A DNA stretch of 8,731 nt from JALYNX01 sp035292605 (lineage in GTDB: Bacteria; Actinomycetota; Acidimicrobiia; Spongiisociales; ZC4RG35). Below, piece after piece: positions 1-6,469 of this stretch. How positions within the stretch are numbered: the stretch's first letter is position 1; each line of letters begins with the position of its first letter. The stretch covers positions 1 to 8,731 of the forward strand of contig DATDPT010000140.1 in NCBI GenBank assembly GCA_035292605.1, written 5' to 3'. A model generated the notes under the pieces. The model did not search any database and was not told where the DNA came from. It saw only the letters and a list, made by a program, of their open reading frames with translations. A program made the position numbers and the translations under genes.

Positions 1-558
1 GCCGTAGGTCTCCCAGAACCCCGGTTTGTCTTCTATGTGCAACTCCAGTCCGCGCACCCACTTGGCGCTCTTCCAGAAGTAGAGATGGGGCACCAGGAAG
101 CGGGCCGGGCCGCCGTGTTGGGGGTCGAGCGGCTCCCCGTCGTACTGGTACGCCACCCAGGCCTGGCCCCCGGTCACCTCTTCGAGGGGGAGATTGGTGG
201 TGTATCCGCCGTCACAGAAGGCGGTGATGAAACGAGCATCGCCGGTGGCGACCCCGTCCAACAACGAGTCGAGCGAAACTCCGGTCCAGACCGTGTCGAA
301 CTTCGACCATTTGGTCACACAATGGATGTCGACGGTCACGGTCTCGGTGGGCAGAGCGGTGAACTCTTCCCAACTCCAGGAAGGAGAGGGATCGGCGAGG
401 CCTCGAATCTGAAACGTCCACTCGTCGAGTCGGGTGCGAGGGGTCGGCCCCGCGGAGAGCACCGGAAACCCAGCGGTGAGGTATTGGCCGGGGGGGAGAC
501 GGGACGGATCGTCGACCTGGGGCCGACGGCCGAAGAAGCCCCGAGAGACGATCGACAT
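1..558 (-). CDS. Sulfite-oxidase-like molybdopterin oxidoreductase, 3' end missing
   Basis: This is the first 186 codons of a small cytoplasmic member of the sulfite oxidase / MsrP-like family (COG2041), read directly from the reverse strand. Family knowledge: these enzymes bind a molybdenum-pterin cofactor through one conserved Cys and do oxygen-atom or electron transfer. Here that residue is probably Cys80, in DIHCVTKWSKFDTVWTGV (residues 77-94). Other family-like stretches are ITAFCDGGYTTNLPLEE (111-127) and GGPARFLVPHLYFWKSAKWV (149-168). No Tat signal, membrane segment or heme-binding region is visible at the N terminus, so I infer a soluble cytoplasmic enzyme; its substrate is unknown. 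The start is ATG at 558, four bases after an AGGAGG. Members of this short type are about 200 residues, so only the last 10-20 are probably missing beyond the left edge. The gene lies 62 bases downstream of corA on the same strand. Confidence 0.9.
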   Translation of the reverse strand, partial: MSIVSRGFFGRRPQVDDPSRLPPGQYLTAGFPVLSAGPTPRTRLDEWTFQIRGLADPSPSWSWEEFTALPTETVTVDIHCVTKWSKFDTVWTGVSLDSLLDGVATGDARFITAFCDGGYTTNLPLEEVTGGQAWVAYQYDGEPLDPQHGGPARFLVPHLYFWKSAKWVRGLELHIEDKPGFWETYG

Positions 559-562
559 CAAT

Positions 563-568
563 CCTCCT
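563..568 (-). promoter_or_regulatory. Shine-Dalgarno AGGAGG of the molybdopterin oxidoreductase
   Basis: The reverse strand reads AGGAGG, then ATTG, then ATG at 558. The six-base match to the 16S anti-SD fixes the start. A TACGAT hexamer (reverse strand, 591-596) in the same 62-base gap could be a -10 element, but no good -35 partner is seen. Confidence 0.75.
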
Positions 569-620
569 GACTGGGTCCAGACCGACCTGGATCGTATGGC
601 GTTGAGACCCCGACCGGCAT

Positions 621-1586
621 CTAAAGCCAACCGCTCTTCTTGAATCGGCTGTAGAGAAACAGACAGACCGACGCCATGATCCCCAGGGCCAACGGATAGC
701 CCCAAACCTCGTCGATCTCAGGCATGAACTCGAAGTTCATCCCCCAGATCCCTGCGAGAAGGGTGGGAATCGCCGCGATCGCCACGTAGGCCGAGATCTT
801 TCTCATGTCCTCGTTCTGACGCAGGCTCACCTGGGTCAGGTTGGCGGCCAGGATGGAGGTCAGCATGTCCCGGTAGTTGTTGATTCGGTCCACCACCCGT
901 AGCAAATGGTCGTGGGCGTCCCGGAAGTAGGGCTTGAGGCTGGGATGGATCGCGGCGAAGTCGTCGGTTGCGAGGCGGAGCAGCGGTTCCTCCAAGGGCT
1001 GAGCCGCGTTCTGGAAACTCATCACCTCCTGTTTCAGTCGGTAGATGCGCTCCAGGTCGCCACCGGTGGAGAACACCTCCTCCTCGACCTCGCGCACGTC
1101 ATCGCCGAGAGCATCGAGAACCAGGGTGTAATCCCTCACCACACGGTTGAGGATGGCGTGGAGCACAGATCCCGGGCCCAACCCCAGACGCTCCGAGTCG
1201 GCTTCCAATTCGTGACGCACCTCGACGAGCTGGCTCGCCTCCCCGTGACGCACCGCCACCACGAAGTCGGGATCGACAAAGAGCAGGATCTCCCCGAATT
1301 CGATGATCTCCACCGGGTCCACATACCGGGCTGGTTTTGTCACCAAGAACAGGGTCTGCCCGTAGGTCTCGAGCTTGGGACGCTGGTGGGCCTTGACCGC
1401 GTCCTCCACCGCCAACTCGTGGAGCCCGAATGCCTCCCGCGCCGACTCGAACTCCTCTTCGGTTGGCTCGTGAAGCCCGACCCAGATACAGGTCTCGGGG
1501 TCGCCCTGGAGCTTGTGGGCATGGTCAAAACTGAACGGCTCTTCGAGCCGGTGGCCGTTCTTGTATATCGCAGCGTCGACGATCAT
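621..1586 (-). CDS. corA: Magnesium/cobalt transporter CorA
   Basis: This 321-residue protein is a CorA-type divalent cation channel. The family forms homopentamers in the inner membrane and takes up Mg2+ (also Co2+ and Ni2+) down the membrane potential, gated by Mg2+ bound to the cytoplasmic domain. The signature GMN is at residues 282-284 in WGMNFEFMPE; the usual preceding Tyr is Trp here. It sits between two C-terminal membrane helices, about 264-281 and 296-313, and the chain ends in a basic tail, RFKKSGWL. The long N-terminal part is soluble, acidic and helical, and includes the family-typical HQRPKLETYG (67-76). Length and architecture are normal. The start is ATG at 1586. No SD precedes it, but a TAGCCT lies at the spacing expected for a leaderless transcript. 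The gene follows the SLH-hydrolase gene after 53 bases. No Mg2+ riboswitch could fit in that gap. Confidence 0.95.
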   Translation of the reverse strand: MIVDAAIYKNGHRLEEPFSFDHAHKLQGDPETCIWVGLHEPTEEEFESAREAFGLHELAVEDAVKAHQRPKLETYGQTLFLVTKPARYVDPVEIIEFGEILLFVDPDFVVAVRHGEASQLVEVRHELEADSERLGLGPGSVLHAILNRVVRDYTLVLDALGDDVREVEEEVFSTGGDLERIYRLKQEVMSFQNAAQPLEEPLLRLATDDFAAIHPSLKPYFRDAHDHLLRVVDRINNYRDMLTSILAANLTQVSLRQNEDMRKISAYVAIAAIPTLLAGIWGMNFEFMPEIDEVWGYPLALGIMASVCLFLYSRFKKSGWL

Positions 1587-1592
1587 GCGCGC

Positions 1593-1598
1593 AGGCTA
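1593..1598 (-). promoter_or_regulatory. Possible -10 element (TAGCCT) for a leaderless corA transcript
   Basis: On the reverse strand TAGCCT fits the actinobacterial -10 pattern TANNNT. It ends six bases before the corA ATG, which would place the transcription start on the A of the start codon. No SD is present, which agrees with a leaderless message. No clear -35 is seen, so this is a weak, position-based call. Confidence 0.3.
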
Positions 1599-1639
1599 CG
1601 CGTCAGGCCACGGGCACTGTGAACCAACCGTTGCGGCCG

Positions 1640-2956
1640 TCAGCGGGCCAAGGACTCTGCGACCCAACCGGAGATCTCGCCGACCACTCCAACCCCCCTG
1701 GTCCAGATCGACCAGCCATTGCTGAGCACCGCGATCACGTATCCCTCCTCGCCACCCGGTTGCTGGACGAACCCAACCGAATTCGCGATGTGCCCGGCAA
1801 ACCCGTTCTTCTGAGCCACGGTCCAACCCTCGGGAACCCCCTCGGTCACCCCCCAGGTCTGTGCGGAGACCACCGAGGTCATCAACTCCCATGCTCTCAA
1901 CCGGTAGGGCTCCTCCAGTGGCCCCCACTCCCCGCGTAGCACCTGGCGCAAGAGGTCGGCCTGGTCCTTGGCCGAGGTGGTGGTACGTCCCCATACCCTT
2001 TGTGTGTCACCAACGGGAGTGGTCTGGGACATTGCGAAGCTCTCGGCCTGGCGACCAAACCATGGCGAGCCACCGAAGTTCCGCCACAGGGCACGCACCG
2101 GGTTGTTGGCCGACTCGGTGATCATGGGGACCAGCTGGCTCCATTCCCAAGAGCTGACCTCACGTCCGTCCTCCTGAGCCTCGAGCAGGGCTCCCGCCAT
2201 CACCATCACCTTGAACACCGATGCGGTGCGGAGACGACTGTCGGGATGCATCCAGAAAGCGCAACCGGTGCGAGTGTCGTAGGCGTAGGTCGTGAACGTC
2301 TGACCGGGGAAGCGGCGACGAAGCGAATCGACCCTCGCCGCCGTGAACGGGTTGGCGGGGCAAGGATCATCACCGGTGGCGGCCAGGACCGCTGCTCTCG
2401 CCAGCTCGGCCCGGTCGATTGTCTCGCCGCCCGTGAACTGTCCCAGGCTTGAGTCCCACAAACCGTGATAGGCCGCGATGCGGGCCGCCTCCTGGTAGAA
2501 GCGACCGACGGTGTCGGTCCACGGCGACTCGAAGGAAGTCGGGGCGGTGAGATCGAAGATCCCCACCAGGATCTTTGCCGCCTGCCCTCTGGTGAGAGAC
2601 TCAGTAGGGCAGGGCTGGCGGTTGGTTGGAAGGTCACAACCCGAGATCACCCGGTCGAGAAGTGAGGGAGGTATCGGGGGAAGAAACCCGGTGCTCCGCC
2701 CGGTATCCACGAGGATCTTGACCGCCTCGGCCCGGTTGAGGGCACGGTCGGGGCAGATCCGGGTGTAGGCGGGTGGATCACAGCCCTGGACCGCTCCGAT
2801 TGTCGCCAGCCACTCCAGATAGACCTCACCGGGATGCCCGTCGTCGTCGGTGAACCGGCCCGACACCGGAGTTGCCGCGGCCAGCGGGACAGGCAAGACA
2901 CCGACGACGAGGCATGTCATCAGCACCATCAGCAGTGATCGGCCACGCCGCGTCAT
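1640..2956 (-). CDS. Secreted SLH-repeat protein with a class A beta-lactamase-like serine hydrolase domain
   Basis: This 438-residue protein is probably exported to the cell surface. Residues 1-28 form a signal peptide: a MTRRGR basic end, a hydrophobic core and an LAAA cleavage region. Three SLH-like repeats follow at about 35-83, 101-136 and 145-192; the first two carry paired Cys and the LNRAEAVKIL or LTRGQAAKIL helix. SLH domains usually anchor proteins to the cell wall. From about 205 to the end is a beta-lactamase/transpeptidase-like fold with SVFK (246-249, nucleophile Ser246 and Lys249), SAN (282-284, the SDN equivalent) and KNG (383-385, the KTG equivalent). I cannot place a deacylating Glu of the class A omega loop, so a cell-wall hydrolase or peptidase role is as likely as lactamase activity. 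In-frame ORF extends upstream to an ATG at 3220, but that extension has no signal-peptide sense and runs antisense to the 3078 gene, so I chose ATG 2956. No clear SD is seen. Confidence 0.85.
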   Translation of the reverse strand: MTRRGRSLLMVLMTCLVVGVLPVPLAAATPVSGRFTDDDGHPGEVYLEWLATIGAVQGCDPPAYTRICPDRALNRAEAVKILVDTGRSTGFLPPIPPSLLDRVISGCDLPTNRQPCPTESLTRGQAAKILVGIFDLTAPTSFESPWTDTVGRFYQEAARIAAYHGLWDSSLGQFTGGETIDRAELARAAVLAATGDDPCPANPFTAARVDSLRRRFPGQTFTTYAYDTRTGCAFWMHPDSRLRTASVFKVMVMAGALLEAQEDGREVSSWEWSQLVPMITESANNPVRALWRNFGGSPWFGRQAESFAMSQTTPVGDTQRVWGRTTTSAKDQADLLRQVLRGEWGPLEEPYRLRAWELMTSVVSAQTWGVTEGVPEGWTVAQKNGFAGHIANSVGFVQQPGGEEGYVIAVLSNGWSIWTRGVGVVGEISGWVAESLAR

Positions 2957-3063
2957 CCGGGCATTCTCGCCTGTTGCATTCTGCCTCGGGTGCGCCACCT
3001 CAGGACGCCCGAGCGAGGGCAGCAAGGCCCACGCAATGGCTAGGTTCTCAAAGGAACCGACCT

Positions 3064-3071
3064 GAGAGGAG
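3064..3071 (+). promoter_or_regulatory. Shine-Dalgarno GAGAGGAG before the 139-residue gene
   Basis: GAGAGGAG ends six bases before ATG 3078 and fixes that start. A possible -10, TAGGTT, lies at 3041-3046. It overlaps a short inverted repeat, GGTTC/GAACC (3043-3047 and 3054-3058). Confidence 0.65.
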
Positions 3072-3077
3072 CGGCGC

Positions 3078-3497
3078 ATGCCCCCAGCCGAGTACAGCGG
3101 AACCGGGACCGAAAGCGATCCCTGGGTCCTCAAAACCCCCAGCCTGGGGTCGGAGATCCTCATGCACAAAGACGAGGCCCACGAGCCGCCGCTGTTGGTC
3201 TGCACGGTGGGCAGCACCATCCTCCATTACGACCTCCGGATCATCGAAGACCTGCATCAGATGCTCAAAGACAATGGGGACTGGGTCCCTCTCGGCAATG
3301 CCGACGAGCAGAAACCGGCCGTTGAGGGGACCGTCGAGGCTTGGGCCCGGTCTCTCGACAACCCGATCGAAGGTTGGTACGGGTTGAAGAAAGGGCTGCG
3401 GGGCCGGGTAGGCAACTATGTGCCGCCGGTGCTCGAAGCCCTCGGTTTGGCCGAGGTGGAGCACAACGCCCGCAACAACCGGATGCGGGCCATCTGA
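3078..3497 (+). CDS. Conserved actinobacterial protein of unknown function, 139 residues
   Basis: This is a small soluble protein with no signal peptide, membrane helix or catalytic motif that I can name. It opens with GTGTESDPWVLKTPS (8-22) and then has a predicted strand-rich part (PPLLVCTVGSTILHYDLR, 37-54). A helix DLHQMLKDNGDWV (58-70), the motif LGNADEQKP (72-80) and a Gly/Arg-rich C-terminal half, GWYGLKKGLRGRVGNYVPP (99-117), follow. It ends in EVEHNARNNRMRAI. I recall similar proteins widely in actinobacteria, possibly the Pfam family DUF6855, but I could not check that name. A good SD supports the start. It is divergent from the SLH-hydrolase gene across 121 bases. It converges on the cyclase gene with one base between the two stop codons. 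Neither neighbour reveals its job. It is a real gene rather than the antisense reading, because the SD, start and family-like sequence all agree. Confidence 0.8.
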   Translation: MPPAEYSGTGTESDPWVLKTPSLGSEILMHKDEAHEPPLLVCTVGSTILHYDLRIIEDLHQMLKDNGDWVPLGNADEQKPAVEGTVEAWARSLDNPIEGWYGLKKGLRGRVGNYVPPVLEALGLAEVEHNARNNRMRAI

Positions 3498-3498
3498 A

Positions 3499-4317
3499 TC
3501 ACACTCGCAGCAGTGGAAAGGCCGACTCCAGGTCGGGGACCGTCACCTGAAACAGCTCTTCCAGGCCGGGAAGGCCGCGTAGCTCGAATACGCCAAGGCT
3601 CGCCAGCTCCGCCCTCTCCGGGACTGCCTCACCCAGGGCGTCCCTGGTCGCGGCCGATAGGAGGATCTGGCCCCCGTGTCCGGCATTGCATACCCGGGCA
3701 GCGGTGTTGACCGGCAGCCCGATATAGCCGGTCTCGGTGCGGCCCGGGCTTCCGCTGTGCAGGCCGATCCGGACCCGAACCGCCCGGCCCTCCGGCCACG
3801 GATGATCCCGCAGCGAGCGCTGGATCCCCAAGGCAGCCGCCAAAGCGTCGGCAGCGTTGGCGAAGGCGGCGAAGAAGTCGTCGGCCCGGGCGTCGACTTC
3901 ATACCCGTGATTGCGGTCGACAGCTTCTCTGACAATCCTCTCCACCTCGGCCAACACGGCCGAATACCCCTCACCGAGTTGGTGAACGAGAACTGTCGAG
4001 GCTTCGATGTCAGTGAGGAGGAGCGTGACTGGGCCGGAGGGGAGATCGGGTGTCGCCTCGTCGGCGGCTGCCTCGCGCAGCTGGCGAGCTACGAAACCGA
4101 TCGGGGCAATCCCGTACTTGGTGGCGGCGGTCAGCAGCTTTCGGAACGCACGCTCCTTGGACGCTTCATCCTCGAACCTGACCTGGTTGAAGCGGGAAAG
4201 GGCGTTGCGGACGTGCGGCTCGTCGTTGATCGGAAGCATCCGATTTCCCTTCGAGTCGACATAGGCAAAGGCGCTATTGGGCAGTGCAGCGCGTTTCTTG
4301 GCGTCGAGCTTGGCCAT
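3499..4317 (-). CDS. Class III adenylate/guanylate cyclase-like protein with an N-terminal extra domain
   Basis: This is a 272-residue soluble protein. Residues 1-75 form a small domain (LPNSAFAYVDSKGNRMLPIN and HVRNALSRFNQVRF) resembling the family I recall as DUF6582, of unknown function. Residues 96-260 are a class III nucleotide cyclase domain. Metal-binding Asp103 is in LLLTDIEAS and Asp146 in RADDFF. Transition-state Asn204 and Arg208 are in VNTAARV. Flanking motifs are RIGLHSG (183-189) and HGGQILLS (214-221). The two purine-selecting positions, usually Lys and Asp, appear to be Asp142 and Gly197, so substrate and activity are open. Related actinobacterial proteins with a VDARADE motif share this, so it is probably a subfamily trait rather than decay. 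The start is ATG 4317. No SD is seen; a weak TAGCTT (4330-4335, reverse strand) could be a -10 giving a very short leader. It lies downstream of the purine permease but is separated from it by a strong hairpin. Confidence 0.85.
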   Translation of the reverse strand: MAKLDAKKRAALPNSAFAYVDSKGNRMLPINDEPHVRNALSRFNQVRFEDEASKERAFRKLLTAATKYGIAPIGFVARQLREAAADEATPDLPSGPVTLLLTDIEASTVLVHQLGEGYSAVLAEVERIVREAVDRNHGYEVDARADDFFAAFANAADALAAALGIQRSLRDHPWPEGRAVRVRIGLHSGSPGRTETGYIGLPVNTAARVCNAGHGGQILLSAATRDALGEAVPERAELASLGVFELRGLPGLEELFQVTVPDLESAFPLLRV

Positions 4318-4362
4318 CGATCAGAAGCAAAGCTACCCACACGCCGCTGATCTCAACGCGTC

Positions 4363-4391
4363 GAGGGCGGCGCCCACCCGACGCCGCCCTC
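4363..4391 (-). terminator. Hairpin terminator after the purine permease gene
   Basis: A perfect 10-base inverted repeat, GAGGGCGGCG (4363-4372) and CGCCGCCCTC (4382-4391), has a 9-base loop and begins 15 bases past the permease stop. There is no T-run after it on the reverse strand, as is common for terminators in high-GC actinobacteria. A short palindrome, GACAGTCTGTC (4393-4403), lies between the stop and the hairpin. Confidence 0.6.
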
Positions 4392-4406
4392 TGACAGTCT
4401 GTCGAT

Positions 4407-5771
4407 TCAGGCTGAGATGGCCTGGCCAATGACCGCCTGACCGAAGTAGATGAGGAAGGCGATCGCCACCACCCACAGCAGCGGGTGGATCTCGCCGACC
4501 TTTCCCTTCACGATCTTGATCAGGGTGTACATGACGAACCCGGCACCGATTCCCACGGTGATGCTGAAGGTCAACGGCATCAGGATGATGGTGAGCAAGG
4601 CGGGGAAACCCTCCTCGATGTCGTCGAAGTCGATGCCTTTGATCAGCCCGCTCATCAGGAACCCGACCAGGATCAGCACCGGGGCCGTCGCCTGCGCCGG
4701 AATCAGCCCCGCAATCGGTGACAGGAAGATCGCGATCAGGAAGAGCACACCGACCACCACCGCGGTGAGACCGGTGCGGCCTCCCTCGGCGACCCCAGCC
4801 GCGCTCTCGATATAGCTGGTGTTGGAGCTGACCCCGGCGGCGCCACCCGCGGCAGCACCAACGGAGTCGACCAACAACAGCCTGCCGACCCCAGGGATGT
4901 TCCCATTCTCGTCGGTGAGGTCGGCCTGTTCGGCGATGGCAGTCGCGGTTCCGACGGTGTCGAAGAAGTCGGTCAGCATGAAGCTGAAGATGGTGAGCAG
5001 CGCCGCCACAAACCCGAGTTGGTCGAAGACGTTCCCCAGATCGAAGTCACCGAGGGTGTCAAAGCTCGGTGTCACGCTGAAGGTATCCGGAACGATGGCG
5101 ACATCCATGAGCAGCCCGATCGCTGCCGTGATCAGGATGCTCAGGATCAAAGCCCCTGGGACCTTGCGCACATAGAGCACCACCGTGATCAGGAGCCCGA
5201 TCAGCGTTAGCCAAGCCCCATCGGTGTTCGGGAAGACGAATTGGACCACCGGGGTGCCCGGGGCGATCAGCCCTCCGCTTTCGAAACCGATGAACAGGAT
5301 GAAGAGACCGATGCCGACCCCGATCGCCCGCTTCAGGCTCAGGGGAACGGCGTTCATGATCGCCTCGCGGAGACCGACCACCACCAACAGAGTGACGACC
5401 AGACCCTCAAGAACGATCACCCCCATCGCCCCTTCAGGGGTCAACTCTTGACCGATGACAAGCCCAAACGCCACGGCGGCGTTGATGCCCAGCCCGGCAG
5501 CCATCGCCAGCGGCACGTTGGCCACCACCCCCATCAAGATGCAGAGCAGACCGGCGACCAGAGCGGTGCCGGCGCCCACAGCCGCCGGATCGAAGCCGGC
5601 CTCACCGAGGATGGTCGGGTTCACGAAGATGATGTAGGCCATCACCAGGAATGTCGTGAATCCGGCGCGGATCTCAGTGCCTACCGATGTGCCCCGTTCC
5701 GAGAGCTTGAAGAAAGAATCGAGACCGGATCCGCCCGAACTCGACTTCGTCCGATCGACCGTGTCGGTCAT
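4407..5771 (-). CDS. NCS2 family purine permease (AzgA/GhxP-like)
   Basis: This 454-residue integral membrane protein is of the COG2252 branch of the NCS2 (nucleobase:cation symporter-2) family. Members import adenine, guanine or hypoxanthine with protons across the inner membrane. Family motifs are clear: TTFLVMAYIIFVNP in TM1 (39-52), NVPLAMAAGLGINAAVAF (85-102), LTDFFDTVGTATA (266-278) and SSNTSYIESAAGVAEGGRTG (315-334), followed by ATAPVLILVGFLM (361-373). The acidic residues of the last two (Asp267/Asp271 and Glu322) fall where the family binds substrate. Length is normal, with about a dozen hydrophobic segments and no breaks. The start is ATG 5771. A TTG at 5807 in the same frame would make the ribosome-binding sequence itself coding, so I reject it. 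The 124-base leader does not look like a purine riboswitch, so regulation is unknown. The exact purine cannot be read from sequence alone. Confidence 0.93.
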   Translation of the reverse strand: MTDTVDRTKSSSGGSGLDSFFKLSERGTSVGTEIRAGFTTFLVMAYIIFVNPTILGEAGFDPAAVGAGTALVAGLLCILMGVVANVPLAMAAGLGINAAVAFGLVIGQELTPEGAMGVIVLEGLVVTLLVVVGLREAIMNAVPLSLKRAIGVGIGLFILFIGFESGGLIAPGTPVVQFVFPNTDGAWLTLIGLLITVVLYVRKVPGALILSILITAAIGLLMDVAIVPDTFSVTPSFDTLGDFDLGNVFDQLGFVAALLTIFSFMLTDFFDTVGTATAIAEQADLTDENGNIPGVGRLLLVDSVGAAAGGAAGVSSNTSYIESAAGVAEGGRTGLTAVVVGVLFLIAIFLSPIAGLIPAQATAPVLILVGFLMSGLIKGIDFDDIEEGFPALLTIILMPLTFSITVGIGAGFVMYTLIKIVKGKVGEIHPLLWVVAIAFLIYFGQAVIGQAISA

Positions 5772-5773
5772 TT

Positions 5774-5780
5774 CTCCTCC
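5774..5780 (-). promoter_or_regulatory. Shine-Dalgarno GGAGGAG that decides the permease start
   Basis: The reverse strand reads GGGAGGAGAA and then ATG at 5771. The strong SD lies inside the reading frame of the longer TTG-start alternative, which favours the shorter protein. Spacing from the GGAGG core is four bases. Confidence 0.75.
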
Positions 5781-5895
5781 CAATTGACGGCTGCCGGAGA
5801 TCGGCAACCAATTTCAGACCAAAAGTAGTGAGGAGGGGTTACACCCTGCCGGGTGAAGTCGGGGTCTTTAGGCCGGAGGACGAAGAGAGAACGAG

Positions 5896-6417
5896 TCAGT
5901 CGACGACTACGAAACTGCCGGACCAAACGCCCCATTCACCCGAGCTGACCGCATTGGCCGTCGAGGCCATGTAGGAATCCTCGCCGGGACGGATCTCGAT
6001 GACCACATCCCCACCCTCTTCGACAGTGATGACGCCGGTGTGCACCGCCGCGGTGCACACCGAGGAATCGTCGGTGTAGATATCCGTTCCCCACACGGAA
6101 TAGAAGTAGATCTCCGACGCCGCCGGGCATTGGTAGGTGAACTGTTCGCCGTCCTCGCCTCGGTGCTCGGCGGCGGTCAGTGCCCACGCATCGCGGATCG
6201 CCGCGTCATCGGCCACCGCAGTGGTCTCGGTGGTGGTTGGTGCCGGCTCGGTGGTGGTTGATGCCGGCTCGGTGGTGGTAGGCGCCGGCTCGGTGGTGGT
6301 AGGTGCCGGCTCGGTGGTGGTCTCGTCGACGGTGTCGCCACCGCCACATGCACCGACCAAGGCCAGGATCAGCCCAAGAGCGACCCCGCGCAACGACAAC
6401 TTCGACATGTCACTCAT
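5896..6417 (-). CDS. Lipoprotein with a TTTEPAP-repeat linker and an LCCL domain
   Basis: This 173-residue protein is predicted to be lipid-anchored on the outer face of the membrane. The N terminus has a short basic end, a hydrophobic core and the lipobox LVGAC, with lipidated Cys24. Residues 33-66 are a flexible linker of TTTEPAP-type repeats. Residues 70-90 look helical and charged. The C-terminal region (about 94-172) matches the LCCL domain pattern: YQCP, SVWGTDIYTDDSSVCTAAVH (107-126), a GG turn (135-136), RPGEDSYMAS and a final EWGVWSGSFVV. Cys97 and Cys121 could form a disulfide. LCCL domains are best known in eukaryotic extracellular proteins (factor C, cochlin, Lgl1) and are generally assigned to binding, not catalysis; the ligand here is unknown. 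ATG 6417 and the in-frame ATG 6408 are both possible starts. There is no SD to decide, and both keep the lipobox. It is divergent from the Dabb gene by 52 bases. Confidence 0.85.
   Translation of the reverse strand: MSDMSKLSLRGVALGLILALVGACGGGDTVDETTTEPAPTTTEPAPTTTEPASTTTEPAPTTTETTAVADDAAIRDAWALTAAEHRGEDGEQFTYQCPAASEIYFYSVWGTDIYTDDSSVCTAAVHTGVITVEEGGDVVIEIRPGEDSYMASTANAVSSGEWGVWSGSFVVVD
6227..6325 (-). repeat. Four tandem 21-base repeats encoding TTTEPAP/S
   Basis: Units at 6227-6247, 6248-6268, 6269-6289 and 6290-6310 begin TCGGTGGTGG on the + strand and differ at only a few positions; a partial fifth follows. Each encodes seven residues (TTTEPAP, once TTTEPAS) of the lipoprotein linker. 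The 21-base period keeps the frame, so copy number could change by slippage without breaking the gene. Confidence 0.9.
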
Positions 6418-6469
6418 TCTGCCAGATCAGGTGACTCGACGCCGGTGTGGCATCTGGTTGACTCCCCGC

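Noticed and set aside
37..570. Open + strand frame of 177 codons at the left edge
   Set aside because: The reverse strand encodes a clear molybdopterin oxidoreductase with an SD; the + frame shows no family-like sequence.
906..1622. Long + strand open frame (238 codons) opposite corA
   Set aside because: It is a GC-rich antisense shadow; the reverse strand holds a full CorA with the GMN motif.
2957..3220. N-terminal extension of the SLH-hydrolase to ATG 3220
   Set aside because: It would place 88 residues before a good signal peptide and run antisense to the 3078 gene.
5842..5855. CACCC/GGGTG stem as a terminator for the lipoprotein gene
   Set aside because: The stem is only five bases with no T-run, too weak to call.
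5772..5895. Purine riboswitch upstream of the NCS2 permease
   Set aside because: I cannot find the conserved three-way-junction loops, and the leader is short and ends in a plain SD.
6422..6457. CCAGAT/ATCTGG inverted repeat between the lipoprotein and Dabb genes
   Set aside because: Six-base arms with a 24-base spacer are expected by chance and match no known operator.
6137..6469. N-terminal extension of the Dabb frame to 6137
   Set aside because: It is the antisense of the lipoprotein repeat region (valine-rich shadow). Dabb homology begins at ATG 6470.
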